64,000 nt of DNA. Origin: Massilia sp. Se16.2.3. GTDB taxonomy: Bacteria; Pseudomonadota; Gammaproteobacteria; Burkholderiales; Burkholderiaceae_D. A program made the translations under genes and the position numbers. Where the stretch lies: contig NZ_CP050451.1 of NCBI RefSeq assembly GCF_014171595.1, positions 248,001 through 312,000 of the forward strand. The letters run 5' to 3'. The notes beneath the pieces are model-generated. The model saw only the letters and a list, made by a program, of their open reading frames with translations. It did no database searches and was not told where the DNA came from. This document shows, piece after piece, positions 1 through 8,756 of this stretch (position 1 is the first letter of the stretch; each line of letters starts with the position of its first letter).

Positions 1-53
1 CGCGAAGGGTCGAAGCGCGGGTCGACGTCGACGCGGGGCGATTCTTGGGTCAT
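1..53 (-). CDS. hutU: Start of urocanate hydratase (hutU), cut by window edge
   Basis: Only the first 17 codons are present. They begin at an ATG at 53-51 with an AGGAG ribosome-binding site about 5 bases upstream. The visible peptide ends in DPRFDPSR, which resembles the N-terminus of urocanate hydratase, the second enzyme of histidine degradation. The call is supported by the HutC-type operator just upstream (89-102) and by a HutC-family repressor gene at 4309. The identification rests on a very short peptide plus context, so it is tentative. Confidence 0.5.
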   Translation of the reverse strand, partial: MTQESPRVDVDPRFDPS

Positions 54-88
54 GGCAGCTCCTGGATTTGGGATTCCGTAGAGTCTAG

Positions 89-102
89 GTTGTCTATACA
101 AC
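89..102. promoter_or_regulatory. HutC-type operator upstream of hutU
   Basis: GTTGTCTATACAAC is a near-perfect palindrome (5-base arms around CTAT). It matches the TTGTnTATACAA form bound by HutC repressors of the GntR family. It lies 36 bases upstream of the hutU start, so a bound repressor would cover the promoter. The repressor gene itself is probably the one at 4309-5040. Confidence 0.65.
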
Positions 103-131
103 AGCGTCAATCCATATTGTCGCCACGCTTT

Positions 132-274
132 CGTAGGGTGGGCTCTCGAGCCCACGCTGTCGTACTGTCGCGAGACGATAAAGCGGTGCATAACAAATAG
201 GCGTGCGCACCAGGTTTTGCATGCATTTCGACTGGCATATGCCCTACCGCGTGGGCTCAAGAGCCCACCCTACG
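132..274. repeat. Inverted pair of GTAGGGTGGGC-type palindromes
   Basis: Two 26-base units (132-157 and 249-274) face each other and match at 25 of 26 positions. Each is itself a hairpin: a GGGCTC...GAGCCC stem inside CGTAGGGTG...CACGC. They lie between the divergent hutU and the 3' end of the amidohydrolase. Related units occur at 28061-28171, 55625, 57007-57218 and 62506-62600, so this is a dispersed REP-like family. The 91 bases between them hold no gene I can support. Confidence 0.7.
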
Positions 275-286
275 TTCTCCGTGCTC

Positions 287-1951
287 TTACTTCTGATACA
301 CCGCCTTGCCGCCCACCCAGGTCTGCAGCACCTGCGTCTTGTAGATATCGTAGGTCGACACCTTGAACAAGTCCTGGTCGACGACGATGAAGTCGGCCCA
401 CTTGCCCGCCTCGAGCGAGCCTAAGCTGTCTTCGGCGTGTCCCGCATAGGCTGCGTCAAGCGTGAAGCAGCGGAAGGCTTCCTTCAGCGACATCGCCTGG
501 TTCGGGTACCAGCCGGCAATCGGCTGGCCCGAGGCGTCCTGGCGCGTCACCGCGGCGTGGATGCCGAAGAAGGGGTTCGGCGACTCCACCGGGAAGTCCG
601 ATCCGCAGGCGATGCGCGAACCCTGGTGCAGGAAGCTGCGCCAGGCGTAGGCGCCCTTGATGCGCTCGGGGCCGACGCGGGTTTCGGCCATGTTTTTGTC
701 CGACGTCGCGTGGGTCGGCTGCATCGACGGGATGATGCCAAGCGCCCTGAAGCGCTTGATGTCGTCCTGGGTCACCACCTGGGCATGCTCGATGCGGTGG
801 CGCTGCGCCGCGCTTTTCGTGGCGGCCAGTTCCTTCTGGTAGATGTCGAGGATCTGGTGGTTGCCGGCGTCGCCGATGGCGTGCACGTTGACCTGGTAGC
901 CGCGCGCCATCGCCTTCTTCATCATCGCGTCCATCTCGGCCGTCTTGTAGAACAGCAGGCCGTGCGAATGCGGCTCGTCGGAATACGGCTTGATCAGGGC
1001 AGCACCGCGGCTGCCCAGGGCACCGTCCGAGTACAGCTTGACGGCGCGCAGCGCGTACATGTCCTTGCCGTAGGTTTTGAGCGGGCCGTTCTTCGCCAGT
1101 TCATCGAAATCCTTCTGGGTGCCACCGATCATGCCGTAGATGCGCGCGGTCAGCTTGCCCTGGTCGGCGTAGGCCCGGTACAGGCGGTCTTCGAACACGC
1201 CCAGGCCGGCATCGTGGGTGCTGGTAACGCCGACTTTCGCCAGCGCGCCGAGCGCGGTATCGAGCGCCAGGCGGCCCTCTTCCTCGGTCTGGGGCGGCAG
1301 CACTTTCGTCACCAGTTCCTGCGCGGCGTCGACCAGCACGCCGGTGGCTTTGCCATTCGCATCGCGCATGATCTTGCCGCCGGCCGGGTCGGGCGTTTTG
1401 TCGGTGATGCCGGCCGCCGCCAGTGCGCGGCTGTTGGCCCATCCGGCATGGCCGTCGACGCGTTCGAACCAGACCGGCTTGTCGGCCACGACTGGGTCGA
1501 GGTCGGCGGCGGTCGGGAAGCGGCCCAGCTTCCAGTTTTCCTGGTTCCAGCCGCGTCCGCGCAGCCAGGCGTGGTTCGGATGGGCGCGGGCGTATTCGCC
1601 GATCGACGTCAAGGCAGCTTGCAGCGAGGTGGTCTGCGACAGGTCGAGCTGGGTCAGCATCTGACCGAGGCCGAACACGTGGCCGTGGGCATCGATCAGG
1701 CCCGGCAGCACCGTCTTGCCCTGCAGGTCCACCTGGCGTGCATTCGGCGCCCTGGCACGCACCTCGGCGGCACTGCCGACGGCCGTGATCTTGCCCTGGT
1801 CGTCGAAGGCCAGTGCCGCGAACTGCACCAGGTCACCCTTGGCATTGAGCGTGTATCCGTTGGCGTTGACGACTACCGTATCGGCGTGGCTGCTGGACGC
1901 GGCAAGTGCGGCAAGGACGAACATCGAACACTGCTTCAGGGTGGGGCGCAT
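287..1951 (-). CDS. Exported amidohydrolase, YtcJ/Amidohydro_3 family
   Basis: A 554-residue metal-dependent amidohydrolase with an N-terminal signal peptide ending near SSSHA-DT (residue about 23), so probably periplasmic. The family metal motif appears as DAHGHV around residue 88. A second metal region, VNVHAIGDAG, lies near residue 355, and the late GSDFPVESPNPF motif near 450 is typical of YtcJ-like enzymes. The start at 1951 has GGAGAG just upstream. The substrate cannot be read from sequence; the family includes N-substituted formamide deformylase-like enzymes. Proximity to hut genes does not make it an imidazolonepropionase, which is shorter and cytoplasmic. Confidence 0.85.
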   Translation of the reverse strand: MRPTLKQCSMFVLAALAASSSHADTVVVNANGYTLNAKGDLVQFAALAFDDQGKITAVGSAAEVRARAPNARQVDLQGKTVLPGLIDAHGHVFGLGQMLTQLDLSQTTSLQAALTSIGEYARAHPNHAWLRGRGWNQENWKLGRFPTAADLDPVVADKPVWFERVDGHAGWANSRALAAAGITDKTPDPAGGKIMRDANGKATGVLVDAAQELVTKVLPPQTEEEGRLALDTALGALAKVGVTSTHDAGLGVFEDRLYRAYADQGKLTARIYGMIGGTQKDFDELAKNGPLKTYGKDMYALRAVKLYSDGALGSRGAALIKPYSDEPHSHGLLFYKTAEMDAMMKKAMARGYQVNVHAIGDAGNHQILDIYQKELAATKSAAQRHRIEHAQVVTQDDIKRFRALGIIPSMQPTHATSDKNMAETRVGPERIKGAYAWRSFLHQGSRIACGSDFPVESPNPFFGIHAAVTRQDASGQPIAGWYPNQAMSLKEAFRCFTLDAAYAGHAEDSLGSLEAGKWADFIVVDQDLFKVSTYDIYKTQVLQTWVGGKAVYQK

Positions 1952-2014
1952 GGACTCTCCATTTTCTTAAATAAATGCAAAACATGAGTGTAGCGAAGTC
2001 CTTGCCGATTTTGC

Positions 2015-2044
2015 AGCGGCCGCCGGCTCGCGGGCCGCTTTTTT
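2015..2044 (+). terminator. Terminator-like hairpin in the leader of the beta-lactamase gene
   Basis: AGCGGCC (2015-2021) pairs with GGCCGCT (2033-2039) and is followed by six T on the plus strand. No plus-strand gene ends here: the upstream gene is divergent and starts at 1951. The hairpin therefore sits inside the presumed 5' leader, about 50 bases before the beta-lactamase start. It may be an attenuator or the end of a small RNA. Seen directly; the function is inference. Confidence 0.55.
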
Positions 2045-2095
2045 CGTTATCATTTCGGGTCAGCAATAAGCAATCACCTCATAAAGGACTCCTCC

Positions 2096-2998
2096 GTGAA
2101 ACGCATCGCCGCCCTGCTCGTCTGCCTGTCCGGTTTGTCGTCCCTGCCGGCCCACGCCTATCCGGCCAACTGGGAAGGCGCGCAGAAGCCCTTCGTTCTC
2201 TACGGCAGCACGTATTACGTCGGCACCCAGGGCCTGAGCTCGGTGCTGATCACCTCACCCGCTGGGCATATCCTGATCGACGGCGCCACGCCCAAGGCCG
2301 CGCCGCAGATTGCCGCGCACATCCGCGAACTTGGCTTCAAGCTGGAAGACATCCGCTACATCCTGACTTCGCACGAACACTTCGACCATGTGGGCGGCGT
2401 CGCCGAACTGCAGCGATTGACTGGCGCGACCGTGCTCACCAGCCCGGCGGCGAAAAGCGTGCTGGAATCGGGCAAGGTCGACAAGGGCGATCCGCAGCAC
2501 AGCGACCTGGCCGACATGGACATGCCGCCGGTGGCGAACGTGAAAACGGTGCGCGATGGCGAGACCGTCGAACTGGGGCCGCTGTCGGTCAAGGCGAATT
2601 ACACGCCGGGCCACACCCAGGGTGGAATCAGCTGGACCTGGAGCGCTTTTGAGAAGGGCCGCGCGATGAACATGGTGTATGCCGACAGCCTGAACGCCAT
2701 GGCCGCGCCGCCCTTCCGCTACAGCGGCAACACGGTGTATCCGAACGCGAAGGCCGATGTGGAACGCTCGATCGCGCGCGTGGCGGCGCTGCCCTGCGAC
2801 ATCCTGGTGACGGCGCACCCCGACGCCAGCGATTTGCTGGAGCGCCAGGCGAAACAGAAGCAGCTGGGTAACGCGGCCTTCGTCAGTCCGGATGCCTGCC
2901 ACGCGTATGCCGCGGCGGGACGGCAGCGGCTGGCGCGGACGCTGGCGGACGAAGCGAAACGCGGCGAGCAAGGTAGACGGCCAGGGCCGGAAACGTGA
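2096..2998 (+). CDS. Subclass B3 metallo-beta-lactamase
   Basis: A 300-residue zinc hydrolase predicted to open beta-lactam rings in the periplasm. A signal peptide ends at AHA (residue 21). The zinc ligands are visible: H93, H95, D97 and H98 in SHEHFDHVGG, H173 in PGHTQGG and H241 in TAHPDA, the order and spacing of subclass B3. The HxH form keeps the first His of the canonical HxHxDH. It starts at GTG (2096) with AGGA 7 bases upstream. It is divergent from the amidohydrolase and convergent with ada. A non-lactamase MBL-fold hydrolase is possible, but the B3 pattern and secretion favour a resistance enzyme, probably an intrinsic chromosomal gene. Confidence 0.85.
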   Translation: MKRIAALLVCLSGLSSLPAHAYPANWEGAQKPFVLYGSTYYVGTQGLSSVLITSPAGHILIDGATPKAAPQIAAHIRELGFKLEDIRYILTSHEHFDHVGGVAELQRLTGATVLTSPAAKSVLESGKVDKGDPQHSDLADMDMPPVANVKTVRDGETVELGPLSVKANYTPGHTQGGISWTWSAFEKGRAMNMVYADSLNAMAAPPFRYSGNTVYPNAKADVERSIARVAALPCDILVTAHPDASDLLERQAKQKQLGNAAFVSPDACHAYAAAGRQRLARTLADEAKRGEQGRRPGPET

Positions 2999-3080
2999 TT
3001 TTCGCCAGCCGAACCGCCGCCTACGCGTCCAAGCGACGGGTGCATGGTGCTCAAGCCGTTCGCAGGCTGCGTTTGAACGC

Positions 3081-3113
3081 GCAGGCGGGAAACCCGCCTG
3101 CCCTACATTTTTT
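3081..3113. terminator. Hairpin between convergent beta-lactamase and ada genes
   Basis: GCAGGCGGG (3081-3089) and CCCGCCTGC (3093-3101) form a 9-bp stem with an AAA loop, followed on the plus strand by six T at 3108-3113. It would end plus-strand transcription from the beta-lactamase. It overlaps the ada stop codon region at 3103. Confidence 0.55.
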
Positions 3114-4171
3114 CCCGTTCGATCAGGGCGGCCTTGCGCTCGATGCCCCAGCGGTAACCGGATAAGCCGCCATCGTTGCGCACCACCCGGTGGCAGGGGA
3201 ATCGCCACCGCCGCCGGATTGGCCGCGCAGGCGCCGGCCACCGCGCGCACGGCCTTCGGCGCGCCGATACGCTGCGCCAGTTCCGTGTAGCTGACCGTTT
3301 CGCCTGCGGGGATCGCCCGCAAGGCTTCCCACACGCGCTGCTGGAAGGCGGTGCCGCGTACATCCAGCGGCAGGTCCAGGCCGATGCGCGGGGCCTCCAC
3401 CAATCCCACCACGACGGCGACAGTGCGTTCGAAGTCGCTGTCGGCGCCGATCAAGCGCGCTTTCGGAAAACGGTCCTGCAGGTCGCGCACCAGTGGTTCG
3501 GGCTCGTCGCCGATCAGGATCGCGCAGATGCCACGCTCGGTCGCCGCCACCAGGATCGCGCCCAGCGAGCAGGCGCCGACAGCAAAACGAATCGCCTCGC
3601 CCACGCCGCCGGCCCTGAAGCTGCCCGGCCGCATGCCGAGCATTGCTTCGGCGCCGGCGTAGAAACGCGAACTCGAATTGAAGCCGGCGGCATACGGTGC
3701 ATCGGTGACGCTGGCGCCCCGTGCCAGGCCCCTCGCGCACGCGCGCCGCGCGGCAGGCGGCGGCATAGGCTTTCGGCGTCACGCCCGCATGCAGCTTGAA
3801 TACGCGCTGGAAGTGGAAGCGGCTCATGCCGACCGTGCGCGCCACGGCATCGAGGTCGAGCGTCTCGCCCGCCGCTTCGATCAGGCGGCAGGCCTCGGCG
3901 ACGGCGCCCGCCTGGCGCGCGCTGACATCCGGCTGCCCGGGCCGGCAGCGCAGGCAGGCGCGAAAACCCGCCGCCTCGGCGGCATCGCAGCTGGCGTGGA
4001 AGGCGACGTTCGCGCGCAGTGCCGGGCGTGCGGCGCACGAAGGCCGGCAATACACGCCGGTGCTGCGTACGGGTAATAGAAGACGCCGTCGGCGCCGCGG
4101 TCGCGGCCCTGCACGGCGGCCCAGCGCGCCTCGTCGCTGGCATAGGGTTCGGCGGTGGTGTCGATGTTCAT
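3103..4171 (-). CDS. ada: Ada: methylphosphotriester sensor and O6-methylguanine methyltransferase (frameshifted here)
   Basis: Adaptive-response activator and DNA repair protein of about 355 residues. In order: the Ada zinc domain (VYCRPSC with a later CLRCRP), an AraC-type HTH ([20 protein letters not shown]), and the methyltransferase domain ending in IPCHRVV, which carries the acceptor Cys. Three single-base indels break the frame: a missing base near 4085, an extra G (minus strand) near 3725, and an extra C (minus strand) at about 3196 in the codons for IPCHR. Correcting each restores the family sequence exactly, so I read these as sequence errors. No separate alkA or alkB is visible next to it. 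Confidence 0.85.
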
Positions 4172-4308
4172 GGCGTCGGTTCTCGCGGGGATGACAGGCC
4201 GTATCGTCGCAGCGGCGTGGTGTTACCGCACTCCGCTCCTTGCTTTCGAATTCGCGGTGCTAGAATCCCCACTGTCAACAGCACCATTATCGCCCCACGG
4301 AGAGCAGT

Positions 4309-5040
4309 TTGGACGAACACAGCGCGCAAGCGAGCACCCCCACGCCTACCCCCATCTTTCAGCGCATCAAGGATTACCTGGTCGGCGAGATCGCCTCCGG
4401 GCGCTGGAAGGAAGGCGACCTGGTGCCCTCCGAGCAGGCCCTGGTGCGCCAGTTCGGCGTCTCGCGCATGACCGTCAACCGCGCCGTACGCGAACTGACG
4501 GCCGAGCAGGTGCTGACCCGGCGCCGGGGATCGGGCACCTATGTCGCGCCGCGCAAATACCAGGCGACGCTGGTCGAAATCCGCAACATCGCCGACGAAG
4601 TGCGCGCACGCGGCCACCGCCACGGCAGCCGCCTCTGCCTGCTCGAGGAGGCACCCGCCGCCGAGGCGCTGGCGCTGCAGTTCGAACTGGCGCCGGGCGC
4701 GCCGCTGTTTCATTCGACCATCGTCCACTTCGAGAACGAGGTACCGATCCAGCTCGAAGACCGCTGGGTCAATCCGGCCTGCGCGCCCGATTACCTGCAG
4801 CAGGACTTCGCCAGCATCACCCCCAACGAACACCTGATGGCGGTGGCGCCATTGCAGGGCGCCACCTACAGCATCGAGGCCCTGGGCGCCCCACGCGAGG
4901 TGGCCGAGCAGCTGGGCATCGACGGCCGCGCCGCCTGCCTGGTCCTCAAGCGCAAGACCACCTCGCAGGGCCGCGTCGCCTCGGTGGTGACGATGTGGCA
5001 CCCGGGACATTTGATTCAGTTGACCGGCAGCGTCGGCTGA
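4309..5040 (+). CDS. hutC: HutC-type GntR repressor
   Basis: A 243-residue transcription factor. The winged helix of the GntR family occupies residues about 15-85 (SRMTVNRAVRELTAEQVLTRRRGSGTYV) and the UTRA ligand domain follows (about 100-240). It represses histidine-utilisation genes and is released by urocanate in known members. The predicted start is TTG at 4309 with CGGAGAG upstream; no ATG fits the N-terminal domain better. The HutC-type operator at 89-102 before hutU supports the assignment. It is unusual that three unrelated genes separate it from hutU. Confidence 0.8.
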   Translation: MDEHSAQASTPTPTPIFQRIKDYLVGEIASGRWKEGDLVPSEQALVRQFGVSRMTVNRAVRELTAEQVLTRRRGSGTYVAPRKYQATLVEIRNIADEVRARGHRHGSRLCLLEEAPAAEALALQFELAPGAPLFHSTIVHFENEVPIQLEDRWVNPACAPDYLQQDFASITPNEHLMAVAPLQGATYSIEALGAPREVAEQLGIDGRAACLVLKRKTTSQGRVASVVTMWHPGHLIQLTGSVG

Positions 5041-5158
5041 AGGGTTGTTGATTTCCAGGAGAGGCAACAGTTTCGGACGATATTGAACACGGTGCGCCAC
5101 GCATGCCCGGTTTCGCCCATAATGCCCTTCCAGTCAACAATTAGCCGGAACCAAGTGT

Positions 5159-5557
5159 ATGAACAAGCTCGCCGTTGCGGACGCGGCGCTGCCGCCGCGC
5201 GTGCTGGTGCTCGACGACGACCGCTTCATGTTGGAGATGCTCAAGGACATGCTGGAACAGCTCGGCGTGCGCGAGGTCTATACGGAGGCGACGACCCGTC
5301 ATGCGCTCGCCACCCTCGCCGAACAAAACCCCGACCTGCTCATCTGCGACCTCGCCCTGCCCGACATGGACGGCATCGAGTTCCTGCAGGCGGCCGCGGC
5401 ACGCGGTTTTGGAGGCGCCGTCATCCTGTTGTCGGGCATGGATTCGGGGGTGCGCGACGCCGCCAGCGAACTGGCGCGGGTGCTCGGATTACGCGTGGCG
5501 GGTACCTTCCGCAAGCCGATCGCGCTGGACCAATTGCGCACGGCCGTGACATGTTAA
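5159..5557 (+). CDS. Stand-alone response regulator receiver (REC) protein
   Basis: A 132-residue protein made only of a receiver domain. The acidic pocket is D19-D21, the phosphate acceptor is D64 in LLICDLALPDMDG, and the conserved Lys is in FRKPI near the C-terminus. There is no output domain, so it acts by protein contact, like CheY-type or phosphorelay proteins. It starts at ATG 5159. No kinase is adjacent, so the partner is unknown. Confidence 0.85.
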   Translation: MNKLAVADAALPPRVLVLDDDRFMLEMLKDMLEQLGVREVYTEATTRHALATLAEQNPDLLICDLALPDMDGIEFLQAAAARGFGGAVILLSGMDSGVRDAASELARVLGLRVAGTFRKPIALDQLRTAVTC

Positions 5558-5800
5558 GTTTTCTACAAACGTCTGAACACTTTTCGGGAAAATAAGGTAT
5601 TATTCGGCCTAAATCCCCCGCCTGACGTCCTCCAGACGCCCTTCCAAATATTGAGTTTGCGCACATTGTCTCCACCATTGTGTTGCAACCAGTTTTACCA
5701 AAGGGACATCGTCCCGACAAACGGAAGCCGGACATGTGCTGAGCAGGACAAGCATGGTCTCCAGGCGTACATTGATCCTTACCTCTTCTTTGAGGAAAAC

Positions 5801-6127
5801 ATGAGCGAAAACATTAAACACATCAGCGATGCTTCTTTCGAAACCGACGTGCTCAAGTCCGAGCGCCCGGTCCTGGTCGATTTCTGGGCCGAGTGGTGCG
5901 GTCCGTGCAAGATGATCGCTCCGATCCTCGAAGAAGTGGCCAAGGAATACGATGGCAAGATCACGATCGCCAAGATGGACGTCGACGCCAACCAGGCCGT
6001 ACCGGCCCAGTTCGGCATCCGTGGCATCCCGACCCTGATCCTGTTCAAGGACGGCCAGCCAGCGGCGCAGAAAGTCGGCGCCATGGCCAAGGGTCAGCTG
6101 ACTTCGTTCATCGACAGCAATATCTGA
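5801..6127 (+). CDS. trxA: Thioredoxin 1
   Basis: A 108-residue cytoplasmic disulfide reductase. The active site is WCGPCK with C33 and C36, and the cis-proline loop RGIPTLILF is intact. The ATG at 5801 has GAGG five bases upstream; an in-frame extension to 5651 lacks homology. It lies directly before rho, the common trxA-rho order in proteobacteria. The 243 bases before it (5558-5800) are a long leader in which I see no gene. Confidence 0.97.
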   Translation: MSENIKHISDASFETDVLKSERPVLVDFWAEWCGPCKMIAPILEEVAKEYDGKITIAKMDVDANQAVPAQFGIRGIPTLILFKDGQPAAQKVGAMAKGQLTSFIDSNI

Positions 6128-6274
6128 GAACGCGGTGGCGGTGCGCCCGCACTGCCGCCATTTTTGCGGACGGGAAGCAAACCGGCTCCGGTTGTTTTCC
6201 ACTGACGCAGTTTAATTAATCCACGTCGTTCCCTCCCCTACCTTTACCTTCCCGTCACGGGACACCCACACAAC

Positions 6275-7537
6275 ATGCACTTATCTGAACTGAAGGCAAT
6301 GCACGTCTCCGCGCTGCTGGAGATGGCCATCGGCCTCGACATCGACAACGCAGCCCGCCTGCGCAAGCAGGAACTGATGTTCGCGATCCTGAAGAAACGC
6401 GCCAAGCAAGGCGAACAGATCTTCGGCGATGGCGCACTCGAAGTGCTGCCCGACGGCTTCGGCTTCCTGCGCTCGCCCGACGCCAGCTACATGGCCTCGA
6501 CCGACGACATCTATATATCGCCGTCGCAGATCCGCCGCTTCAACCTGCATACGGGTGATTCGATCGAAGGCGAAGTGCGCACCCCGAAAGACGGCGAGCG
6601 CTATTTCGCCCTGGTAAAGGTGGACAAGGTCAACGGCGAATCGCCGGAAGCCTCGAAGCACCGCATCCTGTTCGAGAACCTGACGCCGCTGCACCCGCAG
6701 GAGCCGCTGCGCCTCGAGCGCGACATGAACGGCGCCGAGAACATCACCGGCCGCATCGTCGACCTGATTTCGCCGATCGGCAAGGGCCAGCGCGGCCTGC
6801 TGGTGGCCTCCCCTAAATCCGGCAAATCGGTCATGCTGCAGCACATCGCGCACGCGATCACCGCCAACCACCCGGACTGCACCCTGATCGTCCTGCTGAT
6901 CGACGAGCGTCCGGAAGAAGTGACGGAAATGCAGCGTTCGGTGCGCGGCGAAGTCGTCGCCTCGACCTTCGACGAACCGGCCACCCGCCACGTGCAGGTT
7001 GCCGAGATGGTGCTGGAAAAGGCCAAGCGCCTGGTCGAAATGAAGAAGGACGTCGTGATCCTGCTCGACTCGATCACCCGCCTCGCCCGCGCCTACAACA
7101 CCGTGATCCCGGCCTCGGGCAAGGTGCTGACCGGTGGTGTCGACGCCAACGCGCTGCAGCGTCCGAAGCGCTTCTTCGGCGCCGCCCGTAACATCGAAGA
7201 AGGCGGCTCGCTGACCATCATCGCCACCGCGCTGATCGAAACCGGCTCGCGCATGGACGACGTGATCTACGAAGAATTCAAGGGCACCGGCAACATGGAA
7301 GTGCACCTCGAGCGCCGCCTGGCCGAGAAGCGCGTCTACCCGGCGATCAACCTGAACAAGTCGGGTACCCGCCGCGAGGAACTGCTGATCAAGCCGGACC
7401 AGCTGCAAAAGATCTGGATCCTGCGCAAACTGCTGTACTCGATGGACGAGATCGAGGCGATGGAGTTCATCCTCGACAAGATGCGGGCGACGAAGAACAA
7501 CATCGAGTTCTTCGACATGATGCGCCGCGGCGGTTAA
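6275..7537 (+). CDS. rho: Transcription termination factor Rho
   Basis: A 420-residue hexameric RNA helicase of normal length. Visible regions are the N-terminal Rho domain, the cold-shock-like RNA-binding domain ([14 protein letters not shown], residues 60-73) and the ATPase with Walker [13 protein letters not shown] (about 174-185) and Walker [11 protein letters not shown]. The Q-loop region [21 protein letters not shown] is conserved. It is probably expressed both with trxA and from its own leader (6128-6274). A strong intrinsic terminator follows. Confidence 0.98.
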   Translation: MHLSELKAMHVSALLEMAIGLDIDNAARLRKQELMFAILKKRAKQGEQIFGDGALEVLPDGFGFLRSPDASYMASTDDIYISPSQIRRFNLHTGDSIEGEVRTPKDGERYFALVKVDKVNGESPEASKHRILFENLTPLHPQEPLRLERDMNGAENITGRIVDLISPIGKGQRGLLVASPKSGKSVMLQHIAHAITANHPDCTLIVLLIDERPEEVTEMQRSVRGEVVASTFDEPATRHVQVAEMVLEKAKRLVEMKKDVVILLDSITRLARAYNTVIPASGKVLTGGVDANALQRPKRFFGAARNIEEGGSLTIIATALIETGSRMDDVIYEEFKGTGNMEVHLERRLAEKRVYPAINLNKSGTRREELLIKPDQLQKIWILRKLLYSMDEIEAMEFILDKMRATKNNIEFFDMMRRGG

Positions 7538-7580
7538 CTAGCCACTTGCCGGGCGTCTCATGAAAGGCAGCCAGGCCGCG

Positions 7581-7613
7581 AATGCCGTTCAGTGTACTGA
7601 GCGGCATTTTTTT
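7581..7613 (+). terminator. Intrinsic terminator of rho
   Basis: A hairpin pairing AATGCCG-TCAGT with ACTGA-CGGCATT (7581-7607) is followed by a run of seven T. It lies 43 bases after the rho stop codon. Confidence 0.85.
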
Positions 7614-7645
7614 ATGCGCGCCGCATTTTTCATTGAAAACCGAAC

Positions 7646-8167
7646 ATGACTGCAACCGGCGACCTGCCGCCCGACCTGCCGTTCGCCCTCGACGGGCTTT
7701 ACCGTGAAGCCGGCGTGAGCACCACCGCAGCGCCTCGGTGCGAGCCGGAAGGCGGCGAGTATGGCGCCTGCCGCCTCGGCCTCGATGGACGGCTTGTCGC
7801 TTTTCGCGTGGCCAAGACCACGCCCACGAAGATCGGCCAGTTCGTGACCGTCTGGAAGCGCCCTGCGCCAGGCGCGGACATCGCGCCTTTCGACAGCCTT
7901 GACGAGGTCGACCTGGTGATTGTCAGCGTGGCCGGCGCCGGCCAGCACGGTCATTTCGTCTTCGATCGGCAGGCCTTGATCCGCCATGGCGTGATGTCGC
8001 AGGACGGCGTCGGCGGCAAGCGTGCGATCCGCGTCTATCCACCCTGGAGTCTGCCGGTGGCGAAGGCGGCGATCCGCGCGCAAGGCTGGCAATTGGCCTA
8101 CTTCGTTTCCCCGGCGCCAATGGATGCCGGCGCGCCGGCACGGCTGCGCCGCCTGTTGCACGCGTGA
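7646..8167 (+). CDS. MepB family protein
   Basis: A 173-residue protein matching the MepB family, seen in the segments EYGACRLGLDGRLVAFRVAK, TKIGQFVTVWKR and GGKRAIRVYPPW, which are the family's conserved core. The founding member sits in the Staphylococcus mepRAB multidrug efflux operon, but its biochemical role is unknown. Here it has no efflux pump beside it. It is a single gene between the rho terminator and the rpmE2 promoter. There is no signal peptide or membrane segment, so it is probably cytoplasmic. Confidence 0.8.
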   Translation: MTATGDLPPDLPFALDGLYREAGVSTTAAPRCEPEGGEYGACRLGLDGRLVAFRVAKTTPTKIGQFVTVWKRPAPGADIAPFDSLDEVDLVIVSVAGAGQHGHFVFDRQALIRHGVMSQDGVGGKRAIRVYPPWSLPVAKAAIRAQGWQLAYFVSPAPMDAGAPARLRRLLHA

Positions 8168-8196
8168 CGCCCCGCCACCCGGGCCGGCCGGCAGGC

Positions 8197-8225
8197 TTGC
8201 CTTGGCCTGGCAAGCCGCTTATAAT
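8197..8225 (+). promoter_or_regulatory. Sigma-70 promoter of rpmE2
   Basis: TTGCCT (8197-8202) and a consensus TATAAT (8220-8225) are separated by exactly 17 bases. They lie about 105 bases before the rpmE2 start, implying a 5' leader of about 98 bases. Confidence 0.7.
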
Positions 8226-8329
8226 CTCCGGTTCAGTACCTCAACCTGGCAAGTGAGCGGCAATCGGGTCACGAAGCAAGCCGACCGACGAAGTGCTGTT
8301 TGGCTACCAAACTCATCGAAAGTAGAATC

Positions 8330-8599
8330 ATGAAGACCGATACCCACCCGAATTACCGCGAAGTCCTGTTCCACGACGTGTCGTGCGATTTCAAATTCAT
8401 CACCCGTTCGACCATCTCGACCCGCGAAACCGCTACCCACGAGGGTAAAGAGTATCCGCTGATCAAGATCGAAGTCTCGGCTGAATCGCACCCGTTCTAC
8501 ACCGGCAAGCACAAGATCGTCGACACGGCTGGCCGCGTCGAGAAATTCCGCCAGAAGTTCGGCGCCGTCGGTTCGAAGACCTCGGTCGCGAACGGCTAA
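8330..8599 (+). CDS. rpmE2: Ribosomal protein L31 type B
   Basis: An 89-residue 50S ribosomal protein beginning [19 protein letters not shown]. The zinc-binding Cys pairs of type A L31 are absent, which defines the zinc-independent type B. The segment [21 protein letters not shown] is the family's most conserved stretch. I choose ATG 8330 rather than the in-frame upstream start, because family members begin at MK. It has its own promoter and terminator. Confidence 0.95.
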   Translation: MKTDTHPNYREVLFHDVSCDFKFITRSTISTRETATHEGKEYPLIKIEVSAESHPFYTGKHKIVDTAGRVEKFRQKFGAVGSKTSVANG

Positions 8600-8656
8600 G
8601 CCACACTGCAACACAGCCTCCGCGGGCCTCATACGATCCCCGCAGGAGCACCAAGA

Positions 8657-8686
8657 AAGAAGCCGGATTCCCGGCTTCTTTTTTTT
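8657..8686 (+). terminator. Intrinsic terminator of rpmE2
   Basis: A 10-bp perfect stem, AAGAAGCCGG / CCGGCTTCTT with an ATTC loop (8657-8680), runs into eight T. Confidence 0.9.
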
Positions 8687-8756
8687 CGCCTTGATTGGGC
8701 GATTTCCATTCGCCGCTATACTAGCGCGACATTATTGCCACGCATCAGACTTATCG

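Noticed and set aside
437..1987. A 516-codon open frame opposite the amidohydrolase
   Set aside because: The minus-strand product has a signal peptide and metal motifs; this frame has none.
1975..2652. Leader peptide or upstream gene before the beta-lactamase
   Set aside because: The frame has no ribosome-binding site and runs through the beta-lactamase gene as a shadow; it is not needed to explain the hairpin.
8188..8216. Terminator for the mepB-like gene
   Set aside because: A GGCTTGCC/GGCAAGCC stem exists but has no T run, and it overlaps the rpmE2 promoter elements.
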